Assembly (NCBI GenBank): GCA_035606695.1
Contig: DATNEW010000033.1
Span: forward strand, 62,001-126,000
Source: Gemmatimonadaceae bacterium
GTDB taxonomy: Bacteria > Gemmatimonadota > Gemmatimonadetes > Gemmatimonadales > Gemmatimonadaceae
DNA length: 64,000 bases
Direction: 5' to 3'
The notes beneath the pieces are model-generated. The model ran no database searches and had not been told where the DNA came from. It worked only from the letters and a program-made list of their open reading frames with translations. Below, one piece after another: positions 50,318 through 58,788 of the stretch. The position numbers and the translations under genes were made by a program. Positions within the stretch are counted from its first letter, which is position 1. Each line of letters begins with the position of its first letter.

Positions 50318-52297
50318 TCACTTTTTTCTCGACTGTTGAACGGCGGCGACCATGCCTGCCAAATCAACGGCGCGGTTCGTCACGAAGCGAACCTTGCCGT
50401 CGTCGACCACGAAATACTGCGGCGTGACGCTCTGCCTGATGGCCCTCGCGACTTCCGCGCGGTCGTCGAACATCACAGCTCCATGGAATCCCCATCTCGC
50501 GAACGTCGTGGAAATCGCCGAGTCACGTCCCTCCTCGACCGCCATGAGGGTCGGCACGTCCGCGTCGCGCAACAGACGGGAGACGGAATCCACCGATGCG
50601 AGATCGCCAAGCGAGGGCGCGCAGTAGCGCGAGGCGAACGCGATGACGGCCACTCCATCACCGACGATGTCCTTGACGCGGTAGCGGCGTCCGCTGGAAT
50701 CAATCAGCGAAGCGTTCGCGTCGAACGGGCGGTGAATCGCGGTCACAAGCAGCTTCGCCAAAAGGTCGGCACGTCGGTGCTGGACGAGATCCGTCCACGA
50801 CGAGTCATGCAACGCGCCGACGCGCAGACGCAAACTGTCGCCGAGCGCGCTCGGCAGCCGCCAGTCGGCCGCGGCCCACGCGTACTCGCGGGCAGCGCCG
50901 ATCGTATCGCCCAACGCCAAGGTGGCGTCACCCAGCAAACGCGCCGCCGATGAACTTCGGCCGAATGCGACGGCTTCGCGCAGCGTGTCGCGCGCCGCGA
51001 CCAAATGGCCGTCACGCAGCAGCGCTTTTCCAAGGTTGAGAAGAAGCGGCGCCTGTTGCGCACGTGGTGTCGAGCCCAGCATGTCGCGCAGAATCCGCTC
51101 GCCCTTGTCGCGAAGATTCGGAATTTCGATGTACCGCGCCGCCACCATCGATTGATAGCCGCCGCCGAAATCGGCGAGCCGGTCGCCCCAGCGGATGACC
51201 GCGGCCGAGTCGGACAGCGACGTCGCCAGGTTGAACGCGTCGGCGAGCAGTTGAATGGCCTGGCCTCCACTTTCGCGCCAGACCAGTTCGAGCGCGGCAA
51301 GTCGTGCGCGCGGGTCGGGAACGGAATCGAAAACCGCGAACACGCGCTGCTGGATGGTGCCGGGCGCGCGCGGGTATTCACGAATCATCCGCTGGCGCCA
51401 GTGCCGAAGGAGCGCCGTGTCACGCGCGACGCCGGCGAGAAAAGCCATCTCGCTCATTGTCGATGCGTCGACGCGCGCGTCGGCGAGCTTCGCGGCCACT
51501 GCGTGCACACGCGGCCGAAACGCCGCGATCACGGCGTCGGCGTTCGCGGCACCGCCAAGTCGCAATGAGTCGCCCAGGAAGAATCGCAGCCCGGTGGGAT
51601 TGTCGGGATAGTCGCTCGCCATGGTTCGCGCGGCGACGAACGACCGCTCCCAGTCATCGCGGCCATGCAGGGCGAATTGCACCCAAAGACCGTCGAACGA
51701 CGGCTTGCCGCCGTCGCGAACAATCTGCTCCCATCCGCGTGAATCGTTGTCGTCGACGCGTTGGCCGTCCGTCGACGCGACCGTGAACTGCATGAGTGTC
51801 GTACCGGGCGGCAACGGTGCTGTCGCCTCGAAGAGGCCGTCGTCGCGCCGTTGAAGGCCGACGGTTGCGACAGGGTGGGGAACGAGCTGGCTGTTCTGAT
51901 AGGACACAATACGCAACTCGAGTTGCCGATCGCCGGCGAGCGTCGCCGGCGCCGCATATCGTACGGTCACGACAGGCTCATTCGCCGTTCCGCCCTGCCG
52001 CACGTCGAGCGTGCCGGCGGTCGGACTCGCGTCCACCGCCCGGCGCGGCAGAATCACCAGCGACAGTCCGGCCAGCGCCAATGCGGCCCACACACCAATG
52101 CGGCCGAAGACCGGTCGGGCGTGCGCCGGCGAATCGTTCACCGGAAGCAATACCTGCTCGCGTGCCGCCACGCGTTCGAACACGCGATCGCGTACCTGCG
52201 GGCGCATTCGCGAAGCGAGCGGCCGGCGCAGCGCGGACTCGATCGAACGTACGTCCTCGACCGAGAGGCGACGAAATCCATCTATCGAGAATCTCAT
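50318..52297 (-). CDS. membrane-anchored repeat / thioredoxin-like protein, possible anti-sigma factor
   Basis: This 659-residue protein has a cytoplasmic N-terminus of about 65 residues and one membrane helix (66-84, GRIGVWAALALAGLSLVILP). The periplasmic part has a beta-rich segment (about 95-190), a helical TPR-like region (about 200-500: DRLADFGGGYQSMV, APLLLNLGKALLRDGHLVAARDTLREAV), and a C-terminal thioredoxin-like fold (about 545-655). There the motif is RYCAPSLGD with only the first Cys of the usual CxxC. It overlaps the ECF sigma stop by ATGA. Position and topology suggest a transmembrane anti-sigma factor, although the N-terminus lacks a recognisable zinc-binding HxxxCxxC motif. Confidence 0.78.
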   Translation of the reverse strand: MRFSIDGFRRLSVEDVRSIESALRRPLASRMRPQVRDRVFERVAAREQVLLPVNDSPAHARPVFGRIGVWAALALAGLSLVILPRRAVDASPTAGTLDVRQGGTANEPVVTVRYAAPATLAGDRQLELRIVSYQNSQLVPHPVATVGLQRRDDGLFEATAPLPPGTTLMQFTVASTDGQRVDDNDSRGWEQIVRDGGKPSFDGLWVQFALHGRDDWERSFVAARTMASDYPDNPTGLRFFLGDSLRLGGAANADAVIAAFRPRVHAVAAKLADARVDASTMSEMAFLAGVARDTALLRHWRQRMIREYPRAPGTIQQRVFAVFDSVPDPRARLAALELVWRESGGQAIQLLADAFNLATSLSDSAAVIRWGDRLADFGGGYQSMVAARYIEIPNLRDKGERILRDMLGSTPRAQQAPLLLNLGKALLRDGHLVAARDTLREAVAFGRSSSAARLLGDATLALGDTIGAAREYAWAAADWRLPSALGDSLRLRVGALHDSSWTDLVQHRRADLLAKLLVTAIHRPFDANASLIDSSGRRYRVKDIVGDGVAVIAFASRYCAPSLGDLASVDSVSRLLRDADVPTLMAVEEGRDSAISTTFARWGFHGAVMFDDRAEVARAIRQSVTPQYFVVDDGKVRFVTNRAVDLAGMVAAVQQSRKK

Positions 52298-52848
52298 TGT
52301 GAATCCTCTAACAATCGTTTGAGCTTGAGAATGGCGCGGTGAAAGCGAACTTTGGAGGCGCTGACGCTGATACCGAGCAATCGTGCGACCTCCTCGTGCC
52401 CATGACCCTCGAGCGCCTTGAGCACGACCACCGCGCGCATCCCCGCCGGCAATGCCGCCAGTGCGCGCTCGACGTGGTCGTCCTGCGGCGGCGCGCTCTC
52501 CACCGTGACTTCGGCCGCGGCCTCACGCATGGCGCGTGTTCGCGCGCTGCGGAGCCGCATCAACGCGGTGCGTGCGGCGAGCCGCCGAAGCCACGCGCCG
52601 AATGTGCCGCGCTCCTCATACTTGCCCAGCGCCAACCGCAATCCGACGAACACGTCCTGCACCGCATCCTCGGCGTCGTCTCGTGATCCGAGGAGGCGAA
52701 ACGTGAGGTGATAGATCGCCTCGGCATGACGCTCAAAGAGCGCGGCAAGCGCTTCGTCGTCGCCGAGCCGCACGCGCTCGGCAAGTTCAGCGTCGTTCGC
52801 CGTGACGATGCGGGGCGTTTCTATTCGAGGGGAGTGGAGGCTCGCCAT
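52294..52848 (-). CDS. ECF-family RNA polymerase sigma factor
   Basis: This 184-residue sigma factor has region 2 (about 22-90, FERHAEAIYHLTFRLLGSRDDAEDAVQDVFVGLRL) and region 4 (about 125-178, LAALPAGMRAVVVLKALEGHGHEEVARLLGISVSASKVRFHRA). It has no C-terminal extension and so differs from the ECF41 protein at 26383. It heads an operon with the membrane-anchored thioredoxin-like protein, whose start overlaps this stop. A GGTAACC-N12-14-TGCATT-like sequence on the minus strand just upstream (52858-52885) may be its own promoter. Confidence 0.93.
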   Translation of the reverse strand: MASLHSPRIETPRIVTANDAELAERVRLGDDEALAALFERHAEAIYHLTFRLLGSRDDAEDAVQDVFVGLRLALGKYEERGTFGAWLRRLAARTALMRLRSARTRAMREAAAEVTVESAPPQDDHVERALAALPAGMRAVVVLKALEGHGHEEVARLLGISVSASKVRFHRAILKLKRLLEDSQ

Positions 52849-52857
52849 ACATCATGA

Positions 52858-52885
52858 GAATGCACGCCGGGTCGAAAAGGTTACC
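52858..52885 (-). promoter_or_regulatory. possible ECF autoregulated promoter
   Basis: On the minus strand GGTAACCTTTT (52885-52875), then TGCATT (52863-52858), in front of the ECF sigma gene. The -35-like box has the AAC core typical of ECF promoters. The leader would be only a few nucleotides, which weakens the call. Confidence 0.25.
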
Positions 52886-53017
52886 TTGGCCTCCGGCAGG
52901 CCCGGCGAAGGTGGCGTACGGATGCTGTAAGTATGGCGCCCCCGGGTGTGGCGCGCGGCGATCAGAGATCTATTGTAGTCTCATCCGCTGCTTCCTCGAC
53001 CCTCGCGCAGGCATCGT

Positions 53018-54229
53018 ATGACTTCCACCGCTTGTCGCATCGCCCTGCTGCTCGCGCTCGTCGCGTGCGGCACCCAGCACGAAGAGCGCTACGGCTTCGT
53101 CGCGACGCTTGGCAGCGACACCACCTCCGTCGAACAGGTGACTCGAACGCCGAGCCGCATCGTCGTCGACGCCGTCGGCCGATCGCCGCGCGTCACGCGC
53201 CGCCACTGGACGGCCCAACTCGGGCCGGACGGGAGCGTGCAGAAGTGGTCGATGGACACGTACATCCCGAATGCCGAGCCAGCGAACCAGCACATCCACC
53301 ACACCGCCGACTTCAGCGGCAACACCATCTCGCTGTCGCGCGGGGTCGCGGCGGGTTCGCGCGACTTCGCATACCAGAAGCAGTATCCGGCCACCGTGCC
53401 GTGGAATGCGTTCGTGTACAGCACCTACGAGCCGCTGTTCGACGCGGCGCGCCGACAAGGTGCGGCCGCGCGCATCGGGCAATACTTCTTCGAGGGATGG
53501 GACGAATCGCACATCGGATACGCCGACATCAGGCGGCAGTCCGACGGCTCCTATTCGCTCGCCAGCACCGGGCTCGCGGGCAGCGGTGTGGCTCACTTCG
53601 ATTCGGCCGGGCGGATGGTGGCGTATTCCGGCGCGGGCACCACGTACAAGCAGGAGGTGCGCCGCGTATCAGAAGTTCCTAATATCGATTCTCTTACAAC
53701 ACGTTTGGCCGCCGCGGAGCTCGAGACCGGCGTGCCGTCGGAGCTGAGTCCGGGCGACTTCGTCCAGGACACGCTCGGCTCGGCGATACTCACGATCACG
53801 TACAGCCGGCCGGCTCGTCGCGGGCGCACGCTGGTGGGTGGGCTCATCCCGTACGATCAGGTGTGGCGCACCGGAGCGAACGCCGCCACGCAGTTCACGA
53901 CGTCCGAGCCGATCACGCTCGCCGGTATTCCGCTTCACGCCGGCAAGTACACGTTGTGGACGCTGCCCTCGAAAACCGGCGTGCAGTTGATCGTGAACGG
54001 GCAGACAGGACAGTGGGGAACGTCGTATCGATCGAGTGCCGACGTCGCGCGAAAGCCAATGCAGGTGGATTCGCTTCCCGGCAACGTGGAGCAATTCACC
54101 ATTCGCGTCGAGCCGGACGCCGCGGCCAAAGCCGGTGCTGGACGTGGCCGGCTCGTCATGGAGTGGGGTCAGTTTCGATGGTCGGCGGCGATACAGGCTC
54201 CTGTTCCCGCGCCGGCGAAGACCCGGTAA
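53018..54229 (+). CDS. lipoprotein with DUF2911 domain
   Basis: This 403-residue protein has a lipoprotein signal (ALLLALVAC, Cys17). The N-terminal domain (about 25-240) starts FVATLGSDTTSVEQVTRTPSRI and resembles the exported protein at 2198-2935. A C-terminal DUF2911 domain follows (about 250-390: ITYSRPARRGR, VWRTGANAATQFTTSEPI, LHAGKYTLWTLPSK). DUF2911 has no known activity. It is followed 10 nt after the stop by the HEAT-cyclophilin gene, so the two are probably co-transcribed. It is divergent from the ECF sigma operon. Confidence 0.88.
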   Translation: MTSTACRIALLLALVACGTQHEERYGFVATLGSDTTSVEQVTRTPSRIVVDAVGRSPRVTRRHWTAQLGPDGSVQKWSMDTYIPNAEPANQHIHHTADFSGNTISLSRGVAAGSRDFAYQKQYPATVPWNAFVYSTYEPLFDAARRQGAAARIGQYFFEGWDESHIGYADIRRQSDGSYSLASTGLAGSGVAHFDSAGRMVAYSGAGTTYKQEVRRVSEVPNIDSLTTRLAAAELETGVPSELSPGDFVQDTLGSAILTITYSRPARRGRTLVGGLIPYDQVWRTGANAATQFTTSEPITLAGIPLHAGKYTLWTLPSKTGVQLIVNGQTGQWGTSYRSSADVARKPMQVDSLPGNVEQFTIRVEPDAAAKAGAGRGRLVMEWGQFRWSAAIQAPVPAPAKTR

Positions 54230-54239
54230 CTTCGCGGCC

Positions 54240-55871
54240 ATGCGCCGCTTTGCTCGTTTCCTCCCCGTCATCTTCGCCCTTCGCGTCGGAGCACAAACTC
54301 CGAAGCGCCCGCCGCTCGATTCCGCGGCGATCGCTGACATTGCGACGCTCCTGATGCTCGAGGACACACGTGCCTTCGATGCACCGGAGCTCACGCGGCT
54401 CCTCGCTTCCGCGCATCCCGAGGTCCGCCGTCGCGCGATGCTGTCGGTGGCCCGACTTCGAGACGCGCGCGGAGTCGAGCTGCTTCGCGCCGTGCCGCTC
54501 GATCGCGATACCGCGCTCGCGGCGACGCGCGTATTTGCCGTGGGACAGTTGCATGATAGTCTCACGATCCCGTGGTTCGACTCGCTGCTCGCAAATTCGC
54601 GGACACCGCGGACGGTGTTGACCGAGGCGGCGTGCGCGCTGGGGAAGATCAAGACCGCCGCGGCGCGCGAGGCGCTTGCGCGTTTTCTCACGCGCGCGAC
54701 CGCGGGACCGCGATCCAGCGACGCGATAGGAGAGGCGCTTCTATCGATCGGTCGTTCGACCGCGCGCGGCGACATCGCGCCCATCATGAAGTGGACGACG
54801 TCGGCCGACGAAGAAATTCGTTGGCGAGCGACGTGGGGGTTGTTTCGCCCACGAGATCCCGCGGCCGTGCCGGCCCTGCTGACGCTCGCGCGCGATCGTT
54901 CACCGCTCGTTCGTTCATGGGCGGTTCGCGCGCTCACGAAACCGCAGGCGGACTCGGCGTCCGTAGGCGATCGCGCCGAACGCGCGCTGATCGCCGCACT
55001 CGGGGATTCCGATCGGCGCGTGCGCACCGAAGCCATTCGCGCCCTGGCCACCTTCAATGATTCGGCGGCGGTCGCGCGCTTGGCCGGCGCACTGGACTCG
55101 AGGGATTCGTGGATCTCAGTCAGTGCCGCAGAGGGCTTGGCGCGGGCGCGGGCGGCGTGGACAATTCCGCGGCTGCTCGATGCCGCGCGGAATCCGCGCT
55201 CGTGCGCGTTGCGCGCGACCGCCATGCGCACACTCAATGTGTTCGCGAACGCTGAAGCGCGCGCCGCGGCGACCGACATGGCGAACGACAGCGTCTCGTA
55301 TTGCCGGAACGCCGCCGCGCAGTTGCTGCGCGACACGATACCCAACGCGGGTCGCGGCGGTGGTCGAGGACCGCGTCCGCGGGCGACGATCGCGGCTCGT
55401 CCAATGAACGAGTACCGTGCGATCGTCGAGACGTGGGTTGTCCCGGCGTACATGGGTCAGCCACTGCCCCGCGCGCGCTGGGAAACGCCGCGCGGCGCCA
55501 TCGAGATCGAGCTCTATGCGGGCGATGCTCCGCTCGCGACGGATGCGCTCGAGCGAATCACGAACGCGGGAACGATGGTGGGTACGGAATTCACGCGCGT
55601 CGTTCCGGACTTCGTGGATCAGCAGGAAACGATTCGCGACGCCGCGGTTCAACGCGACGAAGTGAATCGGCATCGGCTCACGCGCGGCAACCTCGCGTGG
55701 GCGAGCGCCGGGCTCGATACCGGACGTCCCGGCTATACGCTCAACCACACGCCGCAGCCGCACAACGAAGGCGATTTCACGTCGCTTGGCCGGGTTGTCG
55801 CGGGGCAGGATGTGGTGGATCGGATCGAGCTCGGTGACCGGATCGTGAGCGCGAGAATTCGTCGCCCGTAA
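54240..55871 (+). CDS. exported HEAT-repeat protein fused to a cyclophilin-type prolyl isomerase
   Basis: This 543-residue protein has a short signal sequence (RRFARFLPVIFALRVGAQ) and an array of HEAT/armadillo-like helical repeats (about 40-380: LASAHPEVRRRAMLSVARL, EIRWRATWGLFRPRDPAAV, LGDSDRRVRTEAIRALATF). It ends in a cyclophilin domain (414-543) starting WETPRGAIEIELYAGDAPLA and closing FTSLGRVVAGQDVVDRIELGD. The expected cyclophilin catalytic Arg (F-x-R) appears in TEFTRVVPDF. It probably folds or scaffolds exported proteins. The start ATG is 11 nt after the DUF2911 gene. Confidence 0.88.
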   Translation: MRRFARFLPVIFALRVGAQTPKRPPLDSAAIADIATLLMLEDTRAFDAPELTRLLASAHPEVRRRAMLSVARLRDARGVELLRAVPLDRDTALAATRVFAVGQLHDSLTIPWFDSLLANSRTPRTVLTEAACALGKIKTAAAREALARFLTRATAGPRSSDAIGEALLSIGRSTARGDIAPIMKWTTSADEEIRWRATWGLFRPRDPAAVPALLTLARDRSPLVRSWAVRALTKPQADSASVGDRAERALIAALGDSDRRVRTEAIRALATFNDSAAVARLAGALDSRDSWISVSAAEGLARARAAWTIPRLLDAARNPRSCALRATAMRTLNVFANAEARAAATDMANDSVSYCRNAAAQLLRDTIPNAGRGGGRGPRPRATIAARPMNEYRAIVETWVVPAYMGQPLPRARWETPRGAIEIELYAGDAPLATDALERITNAGTMVGTEFTRVVPDFVDQQETIRDAAVQRDEVNRHRLTRGNLAWASAGLDTGRPGYTLNHTPQPHNEGDFTSLGRVVAGQDVVDRIELGDRIVSARIRRP

Positions 55872-55909
55872 ACTCTCCGGTGCTTGCCCACCGTTCAAAA
55901 TCACCGACG

Positions 55910-56236
55910 CTAGCGCGCCGGCGTTCCGTGTGTGGCCGCGACGTCGTAGTGCGCGGCCTTCGCGTCGTATCGCACGAGATACTTGCGCCGCTCTTCCGGA
56001 ACGATCGCGGTCTCGTAATCGTCGTGCCCCGCGGCCGCGCGAATAGCGTCGAGCGAATCCCAGAGCAGGATCGTGATGAATTCGACCTCACCGCCGAGCT
56101 CCCGGCGTAACAGGTAGCTTCCCCGGTAGCCCTCTTTGTCTCCGATCCCGGGCAGGAGCTCCGGCTTGAGCATGTTCTCATAACTCTCAGCGTTCTCCGG
56201 CGTCGCATAACCGTGCCAGACGCGTGCGATCATCAA
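55910..56236 (-). CDS. ABM-type antibiotic biosynthesis monooxygenase-like protein
   Basis: This 108-residue dimeric alpha-beta-barrel protein has IARVWHGYATPENAESYENML, GYRGSYLLRRELGGEVEFITILLWDSLDAIRAAAG and the closing PEERRKYLVRYDA. This is the ABM family pattern. Members range from haem-degrading enzymes to quinol monooxygenases, and no catalytic residues can be assigned here. It is a single gene, divergent from the ADOP at 56361 and convergent with the HEAT-cyclophilin gene. Confidence 0.85.
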   Translation of the reverse strand: MMIARVWHGYATPENAESYENMLKPELLPGIGDKEGYRGSYLLRRELGGEVEFITILLWDSLDAIRAAAGHDDYETAIVPEERRKYLVRYDAKAAHYDVAATHGTPAR

Positions 56237-56360
56237 TCCCTCCGGGGGTTTTGAATGAGTACTCGAGCCGGCACATCTCGCGCCGACCTCGTGCCGCTGA
56301 GCGGTCGCGTTCGCCAGCCGCTTCTCTTGACGCTTCGACAGAAATAAACCAACCTACGCC

Positions 56361-58778
56361 ATGTCGCGCGAAGCAGTCGCCGATGAAGTTCGCGGAGCGT
56401 TTGCCCGCCTGCGCCGACGGCCGGCATTCACGATCGGGGCGGCGCTGTCGCTCGCGCTGGGCATGTCGCTCGCGACGGCGATCTTCAGTATGGTGGACGC
56501 CATTTTTTTGCGGCCGCTCCCATATCCGCATGCCGAGCAGCTCGTTCACCTCTACGAAGTCATTCCCTCGACGCGCGCATACCGCTGGAGCGTCAGCCCG
56601 CGACATCTCGAGGCGGCGCGGACTGGCGTGAAATCGTTCGCGTCGATTGCCGCGTGGCGATTCGGAACACCACCCGCCGTCATCGGCGTGAGCGGCGACG
56701 CACGCGAATATCCGGCCGCCAGCGTCACCGCGAGCTTCATCGATGTCCTCGGGACGCGCCCGTTCCTCGGACGATCGTTCACGCCGTCCGACGCACGACT
56801 CGGGGCGTCCGCCCCCGTGATCCTCTCGTTCAACCTGTGGCGATCGCGCTTCGGCGGAGACCGCGATATCGTCGGACGCGCGATCACGATCAACGGTGCG
56901 CAACGGACGGTGGTCGGTGTGATGCCCGATCACTTCGACCTTCCAGCCGGCGTACAGCTCTGGTATCCGCTCGACGACGACGCGCTTCGCGCCGACGCAG
57001 CGTCCGGCGATCGTGACGTTCCATACTACGCCGCGATCGCTCGGCTGGCTCCGGGTGCGACGCCCGAACGCGCTTCCGCCGAGCTGGCCGTGGTCGTGCA
57101 GCGCTCGGACGAGATGGTGCGCGATCGAGGAAGCTTGTTCCGCCCGCTCGCGATGCCGCTCGCGAAGCATGTGACCATGGATTATCGCGAATTGTCGAGC
57201 ATCTGGATCGCGGCGGCGATCGCGATCGTCGTGCTCTGCGCGGTGAACTTCGCGACAATGGCGCTCGCGCGCGGCATGCGCCGCCGCGGCGAGATCGCGG
57301 TCCGCTCCGCGCTCGGCGCCGGCTCGCGGCGCATCGTCGCGCTGCTCGGTTCGGAGGGTGTGATCATCGCGCTCATCGGCGCGGCGGGTGCCGTGATCCT
57401 TGCGCGTTGGCTAATCGGGTTCAGCAAAGTCTGGCTCGGCGGCTCGCTGCCCGTCGAACCGTCGCTCGATTGGCGAACGATCGCGTTCGGCGCGCTGCTG
57501 ACGACGATCGTCGGCACCGTCTGCGCGCTTGCGCCCGCGATCGATCTATCCCGAATCGATCTTCGCGTCGTCCTCTCGGGCGACGCCGGCACGGTGACCA
57601 GCGGCGCCCACGAGCTGCGCGGTCGTCGAAGCCTTGTCGCGCTACAGATCGCGCTCGCGCTGATCTGCGTCTCGTCCGTCGGAACGTTCGTGCAGATGGC
57701 GCGCCGTGCGGAGTCGCGAGGTCCGGGGTATGACTATTCTCACATGGTCGCGGCGAACCTCTTCGTCGCCGACAGCTCGGCGCGCGCCGGCGCCGCCGCG
57801 GACGTGCGCGAGTTTCTCCGCGGCGTTCCGGGCGTTGCGAGTGCCGCGGTCGTTCGCTCACCGAGCGGGGAAGCGATGCTCTGGCTCGCCGATGGTCGCT
57901 CGGTGGAGGCGGCGATCGGCTGGCACGACGTGACGCCGGACTATTTCTCGACGCTTGGACTCGAGCCGATCGCCGGGCGACTTGCGACCGACGCCGAGTT
58001 TCGGAATCACGCGCCGGTGGCGGTATTGTCGGAGACGTCGACCCGTTATCTGGGCTACGCGAGCCCCGACTCAGCAGTCGGACGCCGCCTACGCTGGCGC
58101 GACGGGCGCAAGAAGGTGTGGTTGACGATCGTCGGCGTGGTTCCCGACGTTCGCTTCGGCCCCCACTTCGCCGCGCTCAGCGAACCGATCTACACGCTCG
58201 GCGCCATCTCCGCTTCGTTTCCCGTTCAGCGACTCTTCGTACGACTGCGGGGCGACGTGCGCAACGCGCTGCCGCCGCTTTCCACCGCGCTGCGGAAGTT
58301 CGATTCGAGAATCGTCATTACCGATCTGACATCGGTCAATGCGCAAGTCGAACAGTGGACGGTGCTCAGCCGGGGGCGGGGAATGTTTCTGCTCACGATC
58401 GCCGTGTTCGCGCTTTTCCTGGCGATGGTCGGCGTCTACAGCCTCACCTCCTTCACGACTGAGCTGCGCGCGCGCGAGCTTGGCGTGCGCATCGCTCTGG
58501 GCGCATCGAGTGTGAACCTCGCTCGCGCGATCGCGACCGATCTCTGGATGATGGGATTGGTTGGCCTCGTGGCCGGCTGGTTCGTGAGCGGCCGCGTCGC
58601 CGCGCTCGCGGGATCGTATCTGCTCGATCAACGCCGGCCGGCCGATGCGTTCATCCCGAACGCATTGCCGACGGGAATTGCGGCGGCGGCGCTCGTTTGC
58701 ATCGTGATTGCCGGAACCTATGGACCGCTCCGCCGTGTAACGCGCATGGACGTCATGCGCGTGATACAGGGCGCGTAG
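56361..58778 (+). CDS. ADOP-family duplicated permease without prefix domain
   Basis: This 805-residue inner-membrane protein has TM1 at about 23-47 (FTIGAALSLALGMSLATAIFSMVDAIFLRPLPYP). Its duplicated MacB_PCD-FtsX arrangement has FtsX motifs GEIAVRSALGAGSRRIVAL and RELGVRIALGASSVNLARA. It is more divergent than the two LysR-box ADOPs. It stands alone: no regulator, ATPase or DinB gene is adjacent, and the neighbour at 58789 is convergent. The substrate is unknown. Confidence 0.9.
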   Translation: MSREAVADEVRGAFARLRRRPAFTIGAALSLALGMSLATAIFSMVDAIFLRPLPYPHAEQLVHLYEVIPSTRAYRWSVSPRHLEAARTGVKSFASIAAWRFGTPPAVIGVSGDAREYPAASVTASFIDVLGTRPFLGRSFTPSDARLGASAPVILSFNLWRSRFGGDRDIVGRAITINGAQRTVVGVMPDHFDLPAGVQLWYPLDDDALRADAASGDRDVPYYAAIARLAPGATPERASAELAVVVQRSDEMVRDRGSLFRPLAMPLAKHVTMDYRELSSIWIAAAIAIVVLCAVNFATMALARGMRRRGEIAVRSALGAGSRRIVALLGSEGVIIALIGAAGAVILARWLIGFSKVWLGGSLPVEPSLDWRTIAFGALLTTIVGTVCALAPAIDLSRIDLRVVLSGDAGTVTSGAHELRGRRSLVALQIALALICVSSVGTFVQMARRAESRGPGYDYSHMVAANLFVADSSARAGAAADVREFLRGVPGVASAAVVRSPSGEAMLWLADGRSVEAAIGWHDVTPDYFSTLGLEPIAGRLATDAEFRNHAPVAVLSETSTRYLGYASPDSAVGRRLRWRDGRKKVWLTIVGVVPDVRFGPHFAALSEPIYTLGAISASFPVQRLFVRLRGDVRNALPPLSTALRKFDSRIVITDLTSVNAQVEQWTVLSRGRGMFLLTIAVFALFLAMVGVYSLTSFTTELRARELGVRIALGASSVNLARAIATDLWMMGLVGLVAGWFVSGRVAALAGSYLLDQRRPADAFIPNALPTGIAAAALVCIVIAGTYGPLRRVTRMDVMRVIQGA

Positions 58779-58788
58779 GCCGTGACGC

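Noticed and set aside
53669-55453. 594-codon open frame on the minus strand
   Set aside because: It is antisense to the DUF2911 and HEAT-cyclophilin genes. The Ser/Ala/Arg-rich translation is typical of a shadow frame.
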